A stretch of 21,270 bases of DNA. It comes from an uncultured Chromatiaceae bacterium (GTDB lineage: Bacteria > Pseudomonadota > Gammaproteobacteria > Enterobacterales > Alteromonadaceae). Position 1 is the first letter of the stretch. Every line of letters starts with the position of its first letter. This document shows positions 6,676 through 14,803 of the stretch, in pieces. The translations under genes and the position numbers were made by a program. The stretch spans positions 1-21,270 of the forward strand of contig CAMLSF010000056.1 of the NCBI GenBank assembly GCA_946482615.1, written 5' to 3'. The notes below the pieces were generated by a model, which was given only the letters and a program-made list of their open reading frames with translations, was not told where the DNA came from and made no database searches.

Positions 6676-8406
6676 TTAAGGCGCCTTCAGTTCCTGACAC
6701 AACCCCACTCTTTGAGCTTTATCAAAATCCAGCCCTTGTTGCAGGATACGGGAGGATGGTCGCCAATCCGAACTGACCCAACTTTTACTCAACTTTTGAT
6801 CCGGATACTGAATATCGGCCATATCCAGTAGAGAGTGAAAAATGTTACTGGTCATCAAAGGCTGTTCACGACGCTGTTCAGCCAACGCGGCTTTCTGCGG
6901 ATATAGCAGCTTGTAAGTGTCAGACATCCAGAGAATAGAAGCCACCCTATAATCCCGTTCCGTATTATGACCATGACCACTTTTGCCGCATTGGCCGTCA
7001 AAAAGGTTTTCTCCATGATCCGACACGTAAAACAAAGTGCTGATGCTTTGAGTCTGCTCCAGCTGCTTTATCAGGTTAAACAGGATAAAGTCAGTAAATG
7101 CCACACTATTGTCATAGGCATTGTTCAGTAAAGCTTTGGAGCTCTGATCATGCATACTGATTGACTGGCCTTTCCCTGATGGAGTAAATAAATCAAACGT
7201 CTCCGGGTATCTGTCGGCATAACTAAAATGACTGCCCAGTGTATGCAAGACTATCAGTTGTTTTTGCTCGTTTTGTTGTAGCACACGTTCAAAAGCCGGT
7301 AACAGAATATCGTCGTAAAAGCCTTCTTTTTTATAACCCACAGGATTTAAGTACTGCACCTGATCCGCCTCACTGGCATGCAGAGCTATAGAGGAATCAT
7401 GCACTCCCAAAGGACTCTGGGTCGACAGCCAGGCCGCGCTGAAACCTGCTTCTTTAAAAGCGGCTACGACCGAAGCTTCTGTCGGAAAATAACGCTGATC
7501 TGTTGCACTTTTACGCGACAGGATCACGGGGACAGACATACGGGTCCAGGCCCATGGACTGACCATATTGGTGTAACTGATGACATTTTTTGTGCCCGCC
7601 AGCCGCGGTGTGGTTGCTCTGTTGTAGCCATTGAGCTGCAATCGATCCGGCCTTAGGGTTTCCCCTATCACCAGCACATACACCTGGCGCTGAGCCGGCA
7701 CATCCGCCTGACGGGCAGAAAACCTGAACTGGGCTGTCGACTCAGCAATCTCAGCCACTGCCTGTTTTTGTTTCACAAATTCATTCACAGCAATCAGCAT
7801 ATTTAACGGATAAGTGGCATGAAACTTTTCATAGCTGTAAGGCAAGGGCCGTTGCACAAAGACATTTTCTTCCGGATTACTGCGTTGCCTGGCTTTATTG
7901 ATTTGCTGATATTGCCATTCATTCCAGCTCAGACTTGCCAGTACTCCGAGGCAAATCAACCAGACCACAGGACGCAGGCCTCTCTCCCAACGCCAGTTTC
8001 GCTGCCAGGCACTGCGCACCAGATACCACCACAGCACCACAATAGCGACCACAGCCAAAGCTAAAAATACACCTATACCTGTCAGATATCCCAACGCTTC
8101 ATTCAAATCGGTTTCGGCCACTATAGCTATGGCATGAGCATCGGTGTTTTTTTGATAGGTCAGCAGGTAAAAGACTTCTTGCGGCACCAGCAAAGCAGCA
8201 GGTAATAACAATACCAGACCTGGCCATAAAGAGCGGAATAACGACAACACCAACATGTAAAACCAGACCGCCGCTATCAGCTTCCATTGCAAATAGGGCA
8301 CCAGATCCTGTTGTGGCCATTGCACCAGTACAGGAGATAACAATAACAAGCCAAAAACGACTAATCCAACCACACGAAACAACGAATGCACTAACGACTG
8401 GTTCAC
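6676..8406 (-). CDS. Phosphoethanolamine transferase (EptA/CptA-type, membrane sulfatase fold)
   Basis: A 576-residue inner-membrane enzyme expected to move phosphoethanolamine from phosphatidylethanolamine to lipid A, LPS core or another envelope glycan. The N-terminal third holds about five hydrophobic segments (roughly 8-30, 42-60, 62-80, 105-130, 146-160). The periplasmic alkaline-phosphatase-like domain begins near 240 with VLVIGETLRPDRLQLNGYNR, in which Thr250 is the predicted nucleophile. Further metal and active-site blocks are HTLGSHFSY (388-396), YDNSVAFTD (431-439), VSDHGENLFD (461-470) and the His pair in GHGHNTERDYR. The start is GTG at 8406, preceded at 7 nt by a strong GGAGG. 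Length is close to CptA of E. coli. The exact acceptor cannot be told from sequence. It is followed in the same direction by the Pho-box porin, with no clear terminator between them, so read-through is possible. Confidence 0.9.
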   Translation of the reverse strand: MNQSLVHSLFRVVGLVVFGLLLLSPVLVQWPQQDLVPYLQWKLIAAVWFYMLVLSLFRSLWPGLVLLLPAALLVPQEVFYLLTYQKNTDAHAIAIVAETDLNEALGYLTGIGVFLALAVVAIVVLWWYLVRSAWQRNWRWERGLRPVVWLICLGVLASLSWNEWQYQQINKARQRSNPEENVFVQRPLPYSYEKFHATYPLNMLIAVNEFVKQKQAVAEIAESTAQFRFSARQADVPAQRQVYVLVIGETLRPDRLQLNGYNRATTPRLAGTKNVISYTNMVSPWAWTRMSVPVILSRKSATDQRYFPTEASVVAAFKEAGFSAAWLSTQSPLGVHDSSIALHASEADQVQYLNPVGYKKEGFYDDILLPAFERVLQQNEQKQLIVLHTLGSHFSYADRYPETFDLFTPSGKGQSISMHDQSSKALLNNAYDNSVAFTDFILFNLIKQLEQTQSISTLFYVSDHGENLFDGQCGKSGHGHNTERDYRVASILWMSDTYKLLYPQKAALAEQRREQPLMTSNIFHSLLDMADIQYPDQKLSKSWVSSDWRPSSRILQQGLDFDKAQRVGLCQELKAP

Positions 8407-8614
8407 TCAAAAGCCTCCAGGCTCAAAAATCAAAACACACTTGGTCTGAAAAATTGGAATTCTGAGCGCATTTTGCAGTTTTTACCAGCGCTGTTGTAAA
8501 GGAAAAACTGTGAACCTGGCTGAAATAAAAGAGAAGCAAAAATCTTCGCGACTACCAAGCAAAAAATGACGTCACGTTCAAAGACTTTTGTTACAAATCA
8601 CTGCATTTTACAAC

Positions 8615-8633
8615 AGTTTTTGCATCAAAAACT
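8615..8633. promoter_or_regulatory. Perfect 19-bp palindrome, candidate operator
   Basis: AGTTTTTG (8615-8622) and CAAAAACT (8626-8633) are perfect inverted arms around CAT. The palindrome ends 2 bp before the putative -35 of the TonB receptor gene, a position suited to a regulator. The cognate protein is unknown. Confidence 0.5.
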
Positions 8634-8635
8634 CA

Positions 8636-8664
8636 TTTACAAAAGGTCTGTGTTTGTACTATAT
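8636..8664 (+). promoter_or_regulatory. Possible promoter of the second TonB receptor
   Basis: TTTACA (8636-8641) and CTATAT (8659-8664) are 17 bp apart. The -10 is a poor match; TACTAT, two bases earlier, is an alternative with 15-bp spacing. It would give a leader of about 75 nt. Confidence 0.35.
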
Positions 8665-8744
8665 CTAAGACACCTGTTTTAACGGGTACTACTAATACTT
8701 ATAAAGAATGCAACTACAAAAATCCAGCTAGGAAGCAAGAAAAT

Positions 8745-11342
8745 ATGAATAATAACAAAATAATACAATTAAGCCGCTGTGCTATAGCCGTCGGTGCTGT
8801 GCTGTTGAGCGGGCAAAGTTTTGCTCAACAAGCTGAAGATGGTAACGATGTTGAGCGTATTGCAATCACAGGCTCTCACATTAAAAGAACAGATCTTGAA
8901 GGCCCTTCACCTGTCACTATTATTAGTCGCGACGATATAGACAAATCAGGTTTTGATAACCTGCAACAATTACTGGAGCGTTTACCCGCTACAGGCTCTG
9001 GTACTTTCTCTACCCGGGGGAACAGCCAGGACTCAACAGCCAATGGAGCTGCCGCTGTCAGTCTGAGGGGGTTTGGTGCTGATGCAACATTGGTACTGAT
9101 TAACGGCCGCCGTGTTGCCAGCAGTCCATTTGCCGAAGGCATAGTCAACAGTTTTGTTGATATCAACAGCATCCCTATGGCGGCTATTGAACGTATTGAT
9201 ATTTTAAAAGATGGTGCCTCTGCAATTTATGGTTCTGATGCAGTCGCAGGTGTAGTGAATATTATTTTGCGTAAAGATTTCACCGGCACCGATGTCACTG
9301 CAGGTTTTGGTGGCACGACAGGCCCAAATTATGACGAAAAAACCTTTTCAACCGTCTGGGGCACAGGAGATGATAAGAGCAATGCCACTCTGATCCTGGA
9401 CTATTTCAGCAACTCGCAAATCGATAATTATGAATTAGGTCGTTTTGGTACAGCTAACCAAACCCCATACGGCGGAGAAGATTTCCGTTCATCACGGGGT
9501 TATCCGGGTCGTTTTGTCGTAGATGGCGTGGTCACTATTGATCCGGGTTGCCCGGCAGATCAACGGGCAGGTGCAACATGTTTGTATGATTATGGCCCAC
9601 ATTCTATTGCAGTGCCTGAAGCAGAGCGTATGGGCGCCATCCTCAGCATGAACCGCGATGTCAATGACAGTGTTGAATTGTTTGCCGAAATTGCCGCCCA
9701 GCACAATACCTCAACTGCAGGTGGTGCAGCGACGCCTTTAGACGAAGGTGCTGGTTTAACTGTGCCAGGCACCCATCCGAACAACCCTTTTGGTCAGGAT
9801 GTTGAAATCAGCCGTTATCGTACTGTAGATGCAGGCAACAGACGTTGGGACATTACCTCAGATACCTTGCGTGTACTGGCTGGGTTACGCGGTAATATCA
9901 ATAACTGGGACTGGGAAACCGCAGTCCAAAAAGGCCGCAGCGCATCCTCTCAAACCGGTGATAAATCACAAGGCTGGGTCCGCACCGACTTCCTGCAGCA
10001 GGAGATTAATGCAGGCCGGTACAATCCTTTTGGTGGCGTACAAAACCCACAATCAGTGATTGATGCTATTACCACCAGCCTGGTACGTCGTGGTAAATCC
10101 CATATGACCTCAGCGGATGCCCGTATCAGTGGCGAACTCTTTGATGTCAGTCATGGTGCTGTGTCCTTAGCCGCTGGTGTTGAATATCGCAAAGAAGACG
10201 CTACAGATATTCCTGATGATCAGTTCCAGCGCGGTCTGATTTTTGGTACTGAGTCTGTATCTGCCGCGGCCAGCCGTTCGCAAAAAGCTGCTTATGTAGA
10301 GATTTCCGTGCCTTTACTGGAAAACCTGGAAATGCAGCTGGCAGAACGTTATGACCATTACAGTGATTTTGGTGGTACAGCCAACCCTAAAGTTGCCTTC
10401 CACTTTACTCCCACAGATGAATGGTCACTGCGGGCTTCCTGGAGTCAGGGTTTCCGTGCTCCTTCATTAGCACAGGTTGGCTTAGGCCCTTCACAGGAAT
10501 CTCAATTCTTTATTGACACCTTCCGCTGCCCTACTCCTGATACAACGAATCCGGCTTGTGCCTCTACCGACTACACCATAGTCTTTGCAGGTAACCCGAA
10601 TTTGGAAGCTGAAGAGTCTGAAAGCTGGAACGTCGGTGCGATTTGGCAAGTCACAGAAGACTTGGATTTCAGTGTGGATGTCTGGAGTATTACTCAGGAC
10701 AACAAAATTGATGAAGTCCCTTTTGGTGATGTCTACGCTGCAGAATGTGGCAACCAGAACAGCACTATCTGTGTGCGCCGCGCTCCGTTGCCAGGCCAGA
10801 CTTTAGGTGAACTGGACAGGATCAACAACACTTTCTTTAACGTCAGTTCTCAGGAAGCAGACGGTATCGACTTGTCCAGCCACTATAAAATGGATTTAGA
10901 AGGGCTGGGTAAACTGAAGTTTAATCTGGAATACACCTACCTGAACAACTTTGAAAAAGATGGTCTGGATTACACAGGTGAATACCGCTACCCACAACAC
11001 CGCTGGACTGGTACAGCCGACTGGACCTTAAACGACTGGGGCGCTGCGACAGTGCTGAGTTACATCGGCGAGTTTGAAGATACGCCGGACATCGACTTTG
11101 ACGGTACCTTAGACTTTGAAGAAAACGAGTCACGTAAAGTTAAAGCTCAGGTTCTGGTTGATGTTCAGGGTTATTACAACCTGAACGAAAAAACTAAAAT
11201 CACTATAGGTATCAATAACCTGTTTGACGAAGATCCACCATTTGCTATAGGTGATGGCGATGGCGACTTATATGGTTATGTCACCAGTATGTACAACCCC
11301 CGTGGTCAGTACATTTATGGCAAAGTGAACTATAAGTTCTAA
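8745..11342 (+). CDS. TonB-dependent outer-membrane receptor
   Basis: An 865-residue TonB-dependent transporter. The signal peptide is 1-27 (ending SFA). A TonB-box-like VERIAITG (about 36-43) precedes a plug domain of about 50-178, with VSLRGFGADATLVLINGRR (about 105-123), IERIDILKDGASAIYGSDAV (about 148-167) and VNIILRK. The remainder is a 22-strand-type barrel ending GKVNYKF with terminal Phe. Three closely spaced cysteine pairs (near residues 268/278, 593/605 and 667/676) sit in predicted outer loops and may form disulfides. AGGAAG (8730-8735) lies 9 nt before the ATG. This subgroup is abundant in Alteromonadales, Xanthomonads and Caulobacter, where members import sugars, peptides or metal chelates. 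No catabolic genes flank it, so the ligand is not assignable. Own terminator follows. Confidence 0.94.
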   Translation: MNNNKIIQLSRCAIAVGAVLLSGQSFAQQAEDGNDVERIAITGSHIKRTDLEGPSPVTIISRDDIDKSGFDNLQQLLERLPATGSGTFSTRGNSQDSTANGAAAVSLRGFGADATLVLINGRRVASSPFAEGIVNSFVDINSIPMAAIERIDILKDGASAIYGSDAVAGVVNIILRKDFTGTDVTAGFGGTTGPNYDEKTFSTVWGTGDDKSNATLILDYFSNSQIDNYELGRFGTANQTPYGGEDFRSSRGYPGRFVVDGVVTIDPGCPADQRAGATCLYDYGPHSIAVPEAERMGAILSMNRDVNDSVELFAEIAAQHNTSTAGGAATPLDEGAGLTVPGTHPNNPFGQDVEISRYRTVDAGNRRWDITSDTLRVLAGLRGNINNWDWETAVQKGRSASSQTGDKSQGWVRTDFLQQEINAGRYNPFGGVQNPQSVIDAITTSLVRRGKSHMTSADARISGELFDVSHGAVSLAAGVEYRKEDATDIPDDQFQRGLIFGTESVSAAASRSQKAAYVEISVPLLENLEMQLAERYDHYSDFGGTANPKVAFHFTPTDEWSLRASWSQGFRAPSLAQVGLGPSQESQFFIDTFRCPTPDTTNPACASTDYTIVFAGNPNLEAEESESWNVGAIWQVTEDLDFSVDVWSITQDNKIDEVPFGDVYAAECGNQNSTICVRRAPLPGQTLGELDRINNTFFNVSSQEADGIDLSSHYKMDLEGLGKLKFNLEYTYLNNFEKDGLDYTGEYRYPQHRWTGTADWTLNDWGAATVLSYIGEFEDTPDIDFDGTLDFEENESRKVKAQVLVDVQGYYNLNEKTKITIGINNLFDEDPPFAIGDGDGDLYGYVTSMYNPRGQYIYGKVNYKF

Positions 11343-11356
11343 ATACCAACACCAGC

Positions 11357-11379
11357 AAAGGGCCTTCGGGCCCTTTTTT
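11357..11379 (+). terminator. Rho-independent terminator of the second TonB receptor
   Basis: AAAGGGCC (11357-11364) pairs with GGCCCTTT (11369-11376) around a stable TTCG tetraloop, and the T-run extends to 11379. The T-run overlaps the stop codon of the convergent diguanylate cyclase gene, for which it may serve as a weaker terminator from the other side. Confidence 0.93.
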
Positions 11380-12310
11380 ATTCACTAAGCAACGCAAATA
11401 ACTCGGCTCTGTTACGGCCATTACGTTTGGCCATATAAAGCGCTGAATCGGCCTGTAAATACAGCTCTTCAAAGTCACTTTCGCCATGGGTTAGGGCAAC
11501 GCCGATAGAAGTAGTCACGCATAACTCCGCAATACCGGCTTTAATGGGGAAATCTGCCAGAATCACCCTTATCCGCTCTGCCACATGCAAAGCTGTTGAA
11601 GGATCGGTTTCAGTTAAAAATACCGCAAATTCTTCGCCACCAATACGGCCAAAAATATCGTACTCCCGCAACGCTTTTTTGATTCTGTTGGCTGTGGCTT
11701 TCAGTACTTCATCCCCGGCCTGATGGCCGTAGGTGTCGTTGACTGATTTAAAAAAATCTAAATCCAGCAGCAATAAAGCTGCAGGTTTATCCATACGCTG
11801 GCAACGAGCCAGTTCAGCTTCGACTGAATCAACAAAACAACGGCGATTGGCCACTTTCGTCAGCTCGTCCGTTAGTGCCAACTCACTTAAAGTCGCCACT
11901 TTGCTATATAGCTGATGTTCCAGCACTTTTTGTTTGGTAATTTCTTTAGCCTGGATCAGCATTTCACCGGAAGGCAGAATTTGTTCGGACATTAAAAACC
12001 AGCGGCCATCCAGTAAATCCACTTCAAAGAGCCGGAATGGATTCTGTCTCCGAAGTTGATGCGCTTGCGACAACCACTGCTCAATATCATCCGCCTCAAT
12101 CCGGATCCCCTTGCGCTCGACAAAAGCCAACCGCATCAGGTCGTCAAAAGAGATCCCCTGCATTTTGCGCTGATCCTGATAAAAAATATCGCAGAAAGCC
12201 TGATTGCAGCCCAGCATCTTGTCATCTGCAGTTAAAATGGCATAACCGTCATTACACACATCTATGAATTCGAGTAGCTTTTGCTGAAATTTCTGCTGAG
12301 AAAATGACAT
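11378..12310 (-). CDS. PAS-domain diguanylate cyclase (GGDEF)
   Basis: A 310-residue soluble enzyme that would make cyclic di-GMP from two GTP. Residues about 10-125 form a PAS-like sensor domain (LLEFIDVCNDGYAILTADD at the start, strand-rich end EMLIQAKEITKQK). A short linker helix leads to a GGDEF domain from LTDELTKVANRR (146-157). The active-site motif is GGEEF (224-228), which is catalytically competent. The inhibitory I-site RxxD is present as REYD (215-218), five residues before it, so product inhibition is expected. The metal-binding DLDFFKSVNDTYGH stretch is intact. No EAL domain and no membrane segment are present. GAGG about 7 nt upstream supports the start. The sensed signal is unknown, and no cofactor-binding residues can be assigned in the PAS part. 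Confidence 0.95.
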   Translation of the reverse strand: MSFSQQKFQQKLLEFIDVCNDGYAILTADDKMLGCNQAFCDIFYQDQRKMQGISFDDLMRLAFVERKGIRIEADDIEQWLSQAHQLRRQNPFRLFEVDLLDGRWFLMSEQILPSGEMLIQAKEITKQKVLEHQLYSKVATLSELALTDELTKVANRRCFVDSVEAELARCQRMDKPAALLLLDLDFFKSVNDTYGHQAGDEVLKATANRIKKALREYDIFGRIGGEEFAVFLTETDPSTALHVAERIRVILADFPIKAGIAELCVTTSIGVALTHGESDFEELYLQADSALYMAKRNGRNRAELFALLSE

Positions 12311-12408
12311 AACAACCTCAAGCGGAAAGTGTATGGTTAAACACTAGCAGAGGGGTTAAAGAGTGCCAAAGAAGATGATAAAACTTTAGTTTGATCAGGA
12401 ATTTAATG

Positions 12409-12434
12409 AAAAAGGGGACTGGCGGGGTCCCCTT
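12409..12434 (-). terminator. Rho-independent terminator of the TetR gene
   Basis: AAGGGGAC (12412-12419) pairs with GTCCCCTT (12427-12434). Read on the minus strand the stem is followed by five T (complement of 12409-12413). It lies 9 nt past the stop codon at 12444, separating tetR from the downstream cyclase gene. Confidence 0.88.
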
Positions 12435-12443
12435 GTATTAACA

Positions 12444-13070
12444 CTATTCTGGTCTTTTACCAGGCCAGGCACTGAGCACAGTCTCAGCTACCTGCTTTAA
12501 CTCAGCGCAGTTTGCGCCACTGGTGGCTTGTATCGCCATACCCTGCAATACAGCCCCTATATAGCGGGCTAAAGCAGCAGGATCAGAATCTGCAGGTAAA
12601 TCACCTTCAGCTTTCGCCCGTTCAAATCGCTCACACATCGCGATCTCACTATTACGTCTTTTACTGATCAATGCTTCTTTAACAAAAGCTGCTGACTCAC
12701 TGCAGGCCAAAGCGCCCTGTACTATGACACAACCCGGTGGCTGATCAGGATTGGCATTGGCGCTGGCCGCACCACAGAGCATATGTTTAACCACTTCATA
12801 AGAGCTTTCTTGCTCCAAAGCAGGATAAAAAAATGCACAAGGACGGTTTTCATACAGCTCAATAGCTTTTAAAAACAACTGTTCTTTGTTACCAAAAGCC
12901 GCATACAAACTGGGTTTGTTGATGCCCATGGCTTCACATAAATCAGGCAAGGATGCGCCTTCGTAGCCTTTACGCCAGAAGACTTCCAATGCCTTTTGCA
13001 AGGCCTTTTCCATGTCAAAAGCGCGCGGGCGTCCCACTGTTGGCGCTGGTGTAACCGCTGTAGCTGACAT
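12444..13070 (-). CDS. TetR-family repressor of the adjacent RND pump
   Basis: A 208-residue regulator. GRPRAFDMEKALQKALEVFW (13-32) and GASLPDLCEAMGINKPSLYAAFGNKEQLF (about 38-66) make the TetR N-terminal helix-turn-helix with the typical recognition helix KPSLYAAF. The C-terminal ligand domain includes PPGCVIVQGALACSES (about 111-126), whose cysteines could be redox- or ligand-related. GGAG lies 7 nt before the ATG. It is transcribed away from the mexE-mexF-oprN homologues, and three copies of one palindromic operator lie between, one next to its own -10-like TATTAT (complement of 13155-13160). Autorepression plus repression of the pump is the natural reading. The inducer is unknown. Confidence 0.92.
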   Translation of the reverse strand: MSATAVTPAPTVGRPRAFDMEKALQKALEVFWRKGYEGASLPDLCEAMGINKPSLYAAFGNKEQLFLKAIELYENRPCAFFYPALEQESSYEVVKHMLCGAASANANPDQPPGCVIVQGALACSESAAFVKEALISKRRNSEIAMCERFERAKAEGDLPADSDPAALARYIGAVLQGMAIQATSGANCAELKQVAETVLSAWPGKRPE

Positions 13071-13140
13071 TTCAGACTCCGGATTAAAAACGATGCACTA
13101 GCTTAAACTGCTTGGTAGCACATGTCCAGCAAGGAATATT

Positions 13141-13152
13141 TACCAAACGGTA
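13141..13152. promoter_or_regulatory. TetR operator 1 (tetR side)
   Basis: TACCAAACGGTA matches the pattern TACCG-NN-CGGTA with one mismatch in the left arm, and shares the flanks TATT on the left and CAA on the right with the other two sites. It lies 70 bp upstream of tetR, directly after a -10-like TATTAT on the minus strand. Confidence 0.7.
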
Positions 13153-13334
13153 CAATAATAGTGTAAAATAGCAACTTATCTTGACAGACCAGTTGCTTAG
13201 CCTGCTTTGGACTTTTTTATCGTGAAATAGTTTTAGGCAATCTACAGCGGCTTTTAGATATTCAGCAAAAACACCACAAATTTTATGCTGTATCCCGTTA
13301 ACAGTCCTTCCTGCAGTAGTAGCTGCTAACCATC

Positions 13335-13363
13335 AAACTTCGGCTTATAACCAAAGTTTTTTT
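13335..13363 (+). terminator. Orphan plus-strand terminator in the efflux spacer
   Basis: AAACTTCGG (13335-13343) and CCAAAGTTT (13351-13359) pair with a single C-A mismatch around CTTATAA, with a seven-T run at 13357-13363. It is upstream of the mapped-by-eye pump promoter and downstream of no annotated plus-strand gene, so it points to an unannotated short transcript or a relic. Confidence 0.6.
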
Positions 13364-13391
13364 GTTAAGTTCTAAAGATTCTATATTTATT

Positions 13392-13403
13392 TACCGGTCG
13401 GTA
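13392..13403. promoter_or_regulatory. TetR operator 2 (upstream of pump promoter)
   Basis: TACCGGTCGGTA has perfect 5-bp inverted arms TACCG/CGGTA around GT, the best copy of the three. It ends 11 bp before the -35 of the mexE promoter. Confidence 0.78.
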
Positions 13404-13414
13404 CAAAATAATGA

Positions 13415-13442
13415 TTGACTCCTGTCCGGACTTCTATATATT
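13415..13442 (+). promoter_or_regulatory. Sigma-70 promoter of the RND efflux operon
   Basis: TTGACT (13415-13420; 5 of 6 to consensus) and TATATT (13437-13442; 5 of 6) with a 16-bp spacer, flanked on both sides by TetR operators. The leader to the mexE start would be about 85 nt. Confidence 0.7.
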
Positions 13443-13454
13443 TACCGACCAGTA
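13443..13454. promoter_or_regulatory. TetR operator 3 (over the transcription start)
   Basis: TACCGACCAGTA, one mismatch in the right arm, begins at the base right after the -10 hexamer and so covers the expected start site, the classical position for repression. Confidence 0.75.
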
Positions 13455-13534
13455 CAAAACTACCAGATGAAACTAGTTTGTACAACAAAAGTTGAAACCT
13501 ATCTATATCGATCGAACTGAATGAGGAAAATGTC

Positions 13535-14794
13535 ATGAGCAGCAACAGCACTATTCGTACCTTTGTCTTGGGAAGCATCGCCGCCTTAGTGTTATCCGCT
13601 TGTGGCAGTCCTGAAGCCGCAGCACCGGGCGCTATGGCAGCACCGGAAATTAACGTGGCTACAGTAGTACAGGAAAAAATCACTGAGTGGGATGAGTTCA
13701 CCGGCCGCTTACAGGCGCCTGAAACTGTCACCCTGGTGCCACGGGTATCAGGTTACATCGAACAAGTATTTTTTACTGAAGGTGCTTTAGTCAAACAAGG
13801 CGACCTGTTATTCCAGATTGACGCCCGTCCTTTCGCCGCTGAAGTCGCACGTTTAAAAGCTGAATTAACCAATGCGGAAACCGCACAAAAACTGGCCGAT
13901 AACGATTACCGCCGTGCCGCCGCCTTAAAAAAACAACGGGCAATCTCTGAAGAAGTATTAGACACCCGTTTAAGTCGCAAACTGCAATCCGCAGCTACTG
14001 TGGCTTCTGTCAAAGCCGCTTTGCAACGTGCTGAACTGGACTTGTCCTTCACCCAGGTCAAAGCGCCTATTTCAGGCCGTGTTTCTTACGCGCAAATCAC
14101 TGCAGGTAACTTTGTGCAGGCTGGCAGCAGTCAACTGACCACTTTAGTCAGCACCAGCAAAATGTACGCCTACTTTGATGCCGATGAGCAAACCTATCTG
14201 AAGTATGTGCAACTGGCTGCTGCAGGCAACAGAGCTGAACAGCGCACCGCCCATAATACAGTGTATATGGCTTTGGCCGGTGACAGTGACTTTGGTTATG
14301 TCGGCAGCATCGACTTTATCGACAACAGCATTAATGCGCAGACCGGCACCATCCGTGCACGCGCTACCTTTGAAAACGTCGATAACAAATTAATTCCGGG
14401 TTTGTTTGCCCGTTTAAAACTGGTCGGCAGCAATGCTTATCAGGGCATTTTGATCGACGACAAAGCCATAGGCACAGACTTAAGCAATAAGTATGTACTG
14501 GTGGTAAACAACGAAAACCAACTGGAATACCGCCCTGTGACCTTAGGCGAAAAGGTCAATGGTCTGCGCATTATCAGCAAAGGTTTAAATGCTCAAGACC
14601 GTATTGTGGTCAATGGTCTGCAACGTGTACGCCCTGCCATGACTATCCAGCCTAAATTGGTCGAGATGGCAACCACAGAGCAGTTAACCAGCTTAAAAGC
14701 TGAACAACAGCAGTTGGAGCAGGACAGCAAGCAGGAATTAACGGCAGCTACCGATCAGGCAGAAGTTGTAAACCAGGCAGCTAATCAGGGTTAA
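13535..14794 (+). CDS. mexE: RND efflux periplasmic adaptor (membrane fusion protein), MexE-like
   Basis: A 419-residue lipoprotein adaptor joining the inner-membrane pump to the outer-membrane channel. The lipobox LSAC ends at Cys23. The order is the usual one: beta-barrel strand EWDEFTGRLQAPETVTLVPR (about 50-69), lipoyl half VSGYIEQVFFTEGALVKQGD (about 70-89), helical hairpin (about 100-170), second lipoyl half APISGRVSYAQITAGNFVQA (about 178-197), then the barrel and membrane-proximal domains with GTIRARATF and RIVVNGLQRVRPAM. Sequence is close to Pseudomonas MexE as recalled. A Gln/Glu-rich tail from about 380 extends beyond the conserved part. GAGG lies 8 nt before the ATG. It is the first gene of a three-gene operon, with mexF starting 9 bp after its stop. 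Confidence 0.95.
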   Translation: MSSNSTIRTFVLGSIAALVLSACGSPEAAAPGAMAAPEINVATVVQEKITEWDEFTGRLQAPETVTLVPRVSGYIEQVFFTEGALVKQGDLLFQIDARPFAAEVARLKAELTNAETAQKLADNDYRRAAALKKQRAISEEVLDTRLSRKLQSAATVASVKAALQRAELDLSFTQVKAPISGRVSYAQITAGNFVQAGSSQLTTLVSTSKMYAYFDADEQTYLKYVQLAAAGNRAEQRTAHNTVYMALAGDSDFGYVGSIDFIDNSINAQTGTIRARATFENVDNKLIPGLFARLKLVGSNAYQGILIDDKAIGTDLSNKYVLVVNNENQLEYRPVTLGEKVNGLRIISKGLNAQDRIVVNGLQRVRPAMTIQPKLVEMATTEQLTSLKAEQQQLEQDSKQELTAATDQAEVVNQAANQG

Positions 14795-14803
14795 GGAACA
14801 GAT

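Larger units (their letters stand above)
8407..8744. other. 338-bp divergent regulatory spacer
   Basis: No gene is seen here. It separates the phosphoethanolamine transferase (-) from the second TonB receptor (+). It contains the perfect 19-bp palindrome at 8615-8633, a 10-bp inverted repeat (CTGTTGTAAA 8491-8500 against TTTACAACAG 8607-8616), the 8-bp palindrome TGACGTCA (8567-8574), and a possible promoter at 8636-8664. No convincing Fur, Pho or CRP site was found. Confidence 0.7.

Noticed and set aside
7378..7656. Plus-strand ORF inside the phosphoethanolamine transferase gene
   Set aside because: It runs antisense through the conserved catalytic domain and has no recognisable motifs; it is a shadow of the real minus-strand gene.
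8099..8410. 103-codon minus-strand ORF at the start of the transferase gene
   Set aside because: It is an out-of-frame reading of the membrane-helix region; the in-frame gene has the GGAGG site and the catalytic motifs.
8567..8574. TGACGTCA palindrome as a regulatory site
   Set aside because: An 8-bp palindrome is expected by chance at this scale, and no bacterial regulator with this exact site is recognised here.
12355..12370. TGGCAC on the minus strand upstream of the diguanylate cyclase as a sigma-54 -24 element
   Set aside because: The required GC of the -12 element is absent at the correct spacing.
13181..13209. Perfect TTGACA as a second efflux promoter
   Set aside because: No acceptable -10 lies 16-18 bp downstream, so no promoter is annotated; it is kept only as part of the orphan-transcript question.
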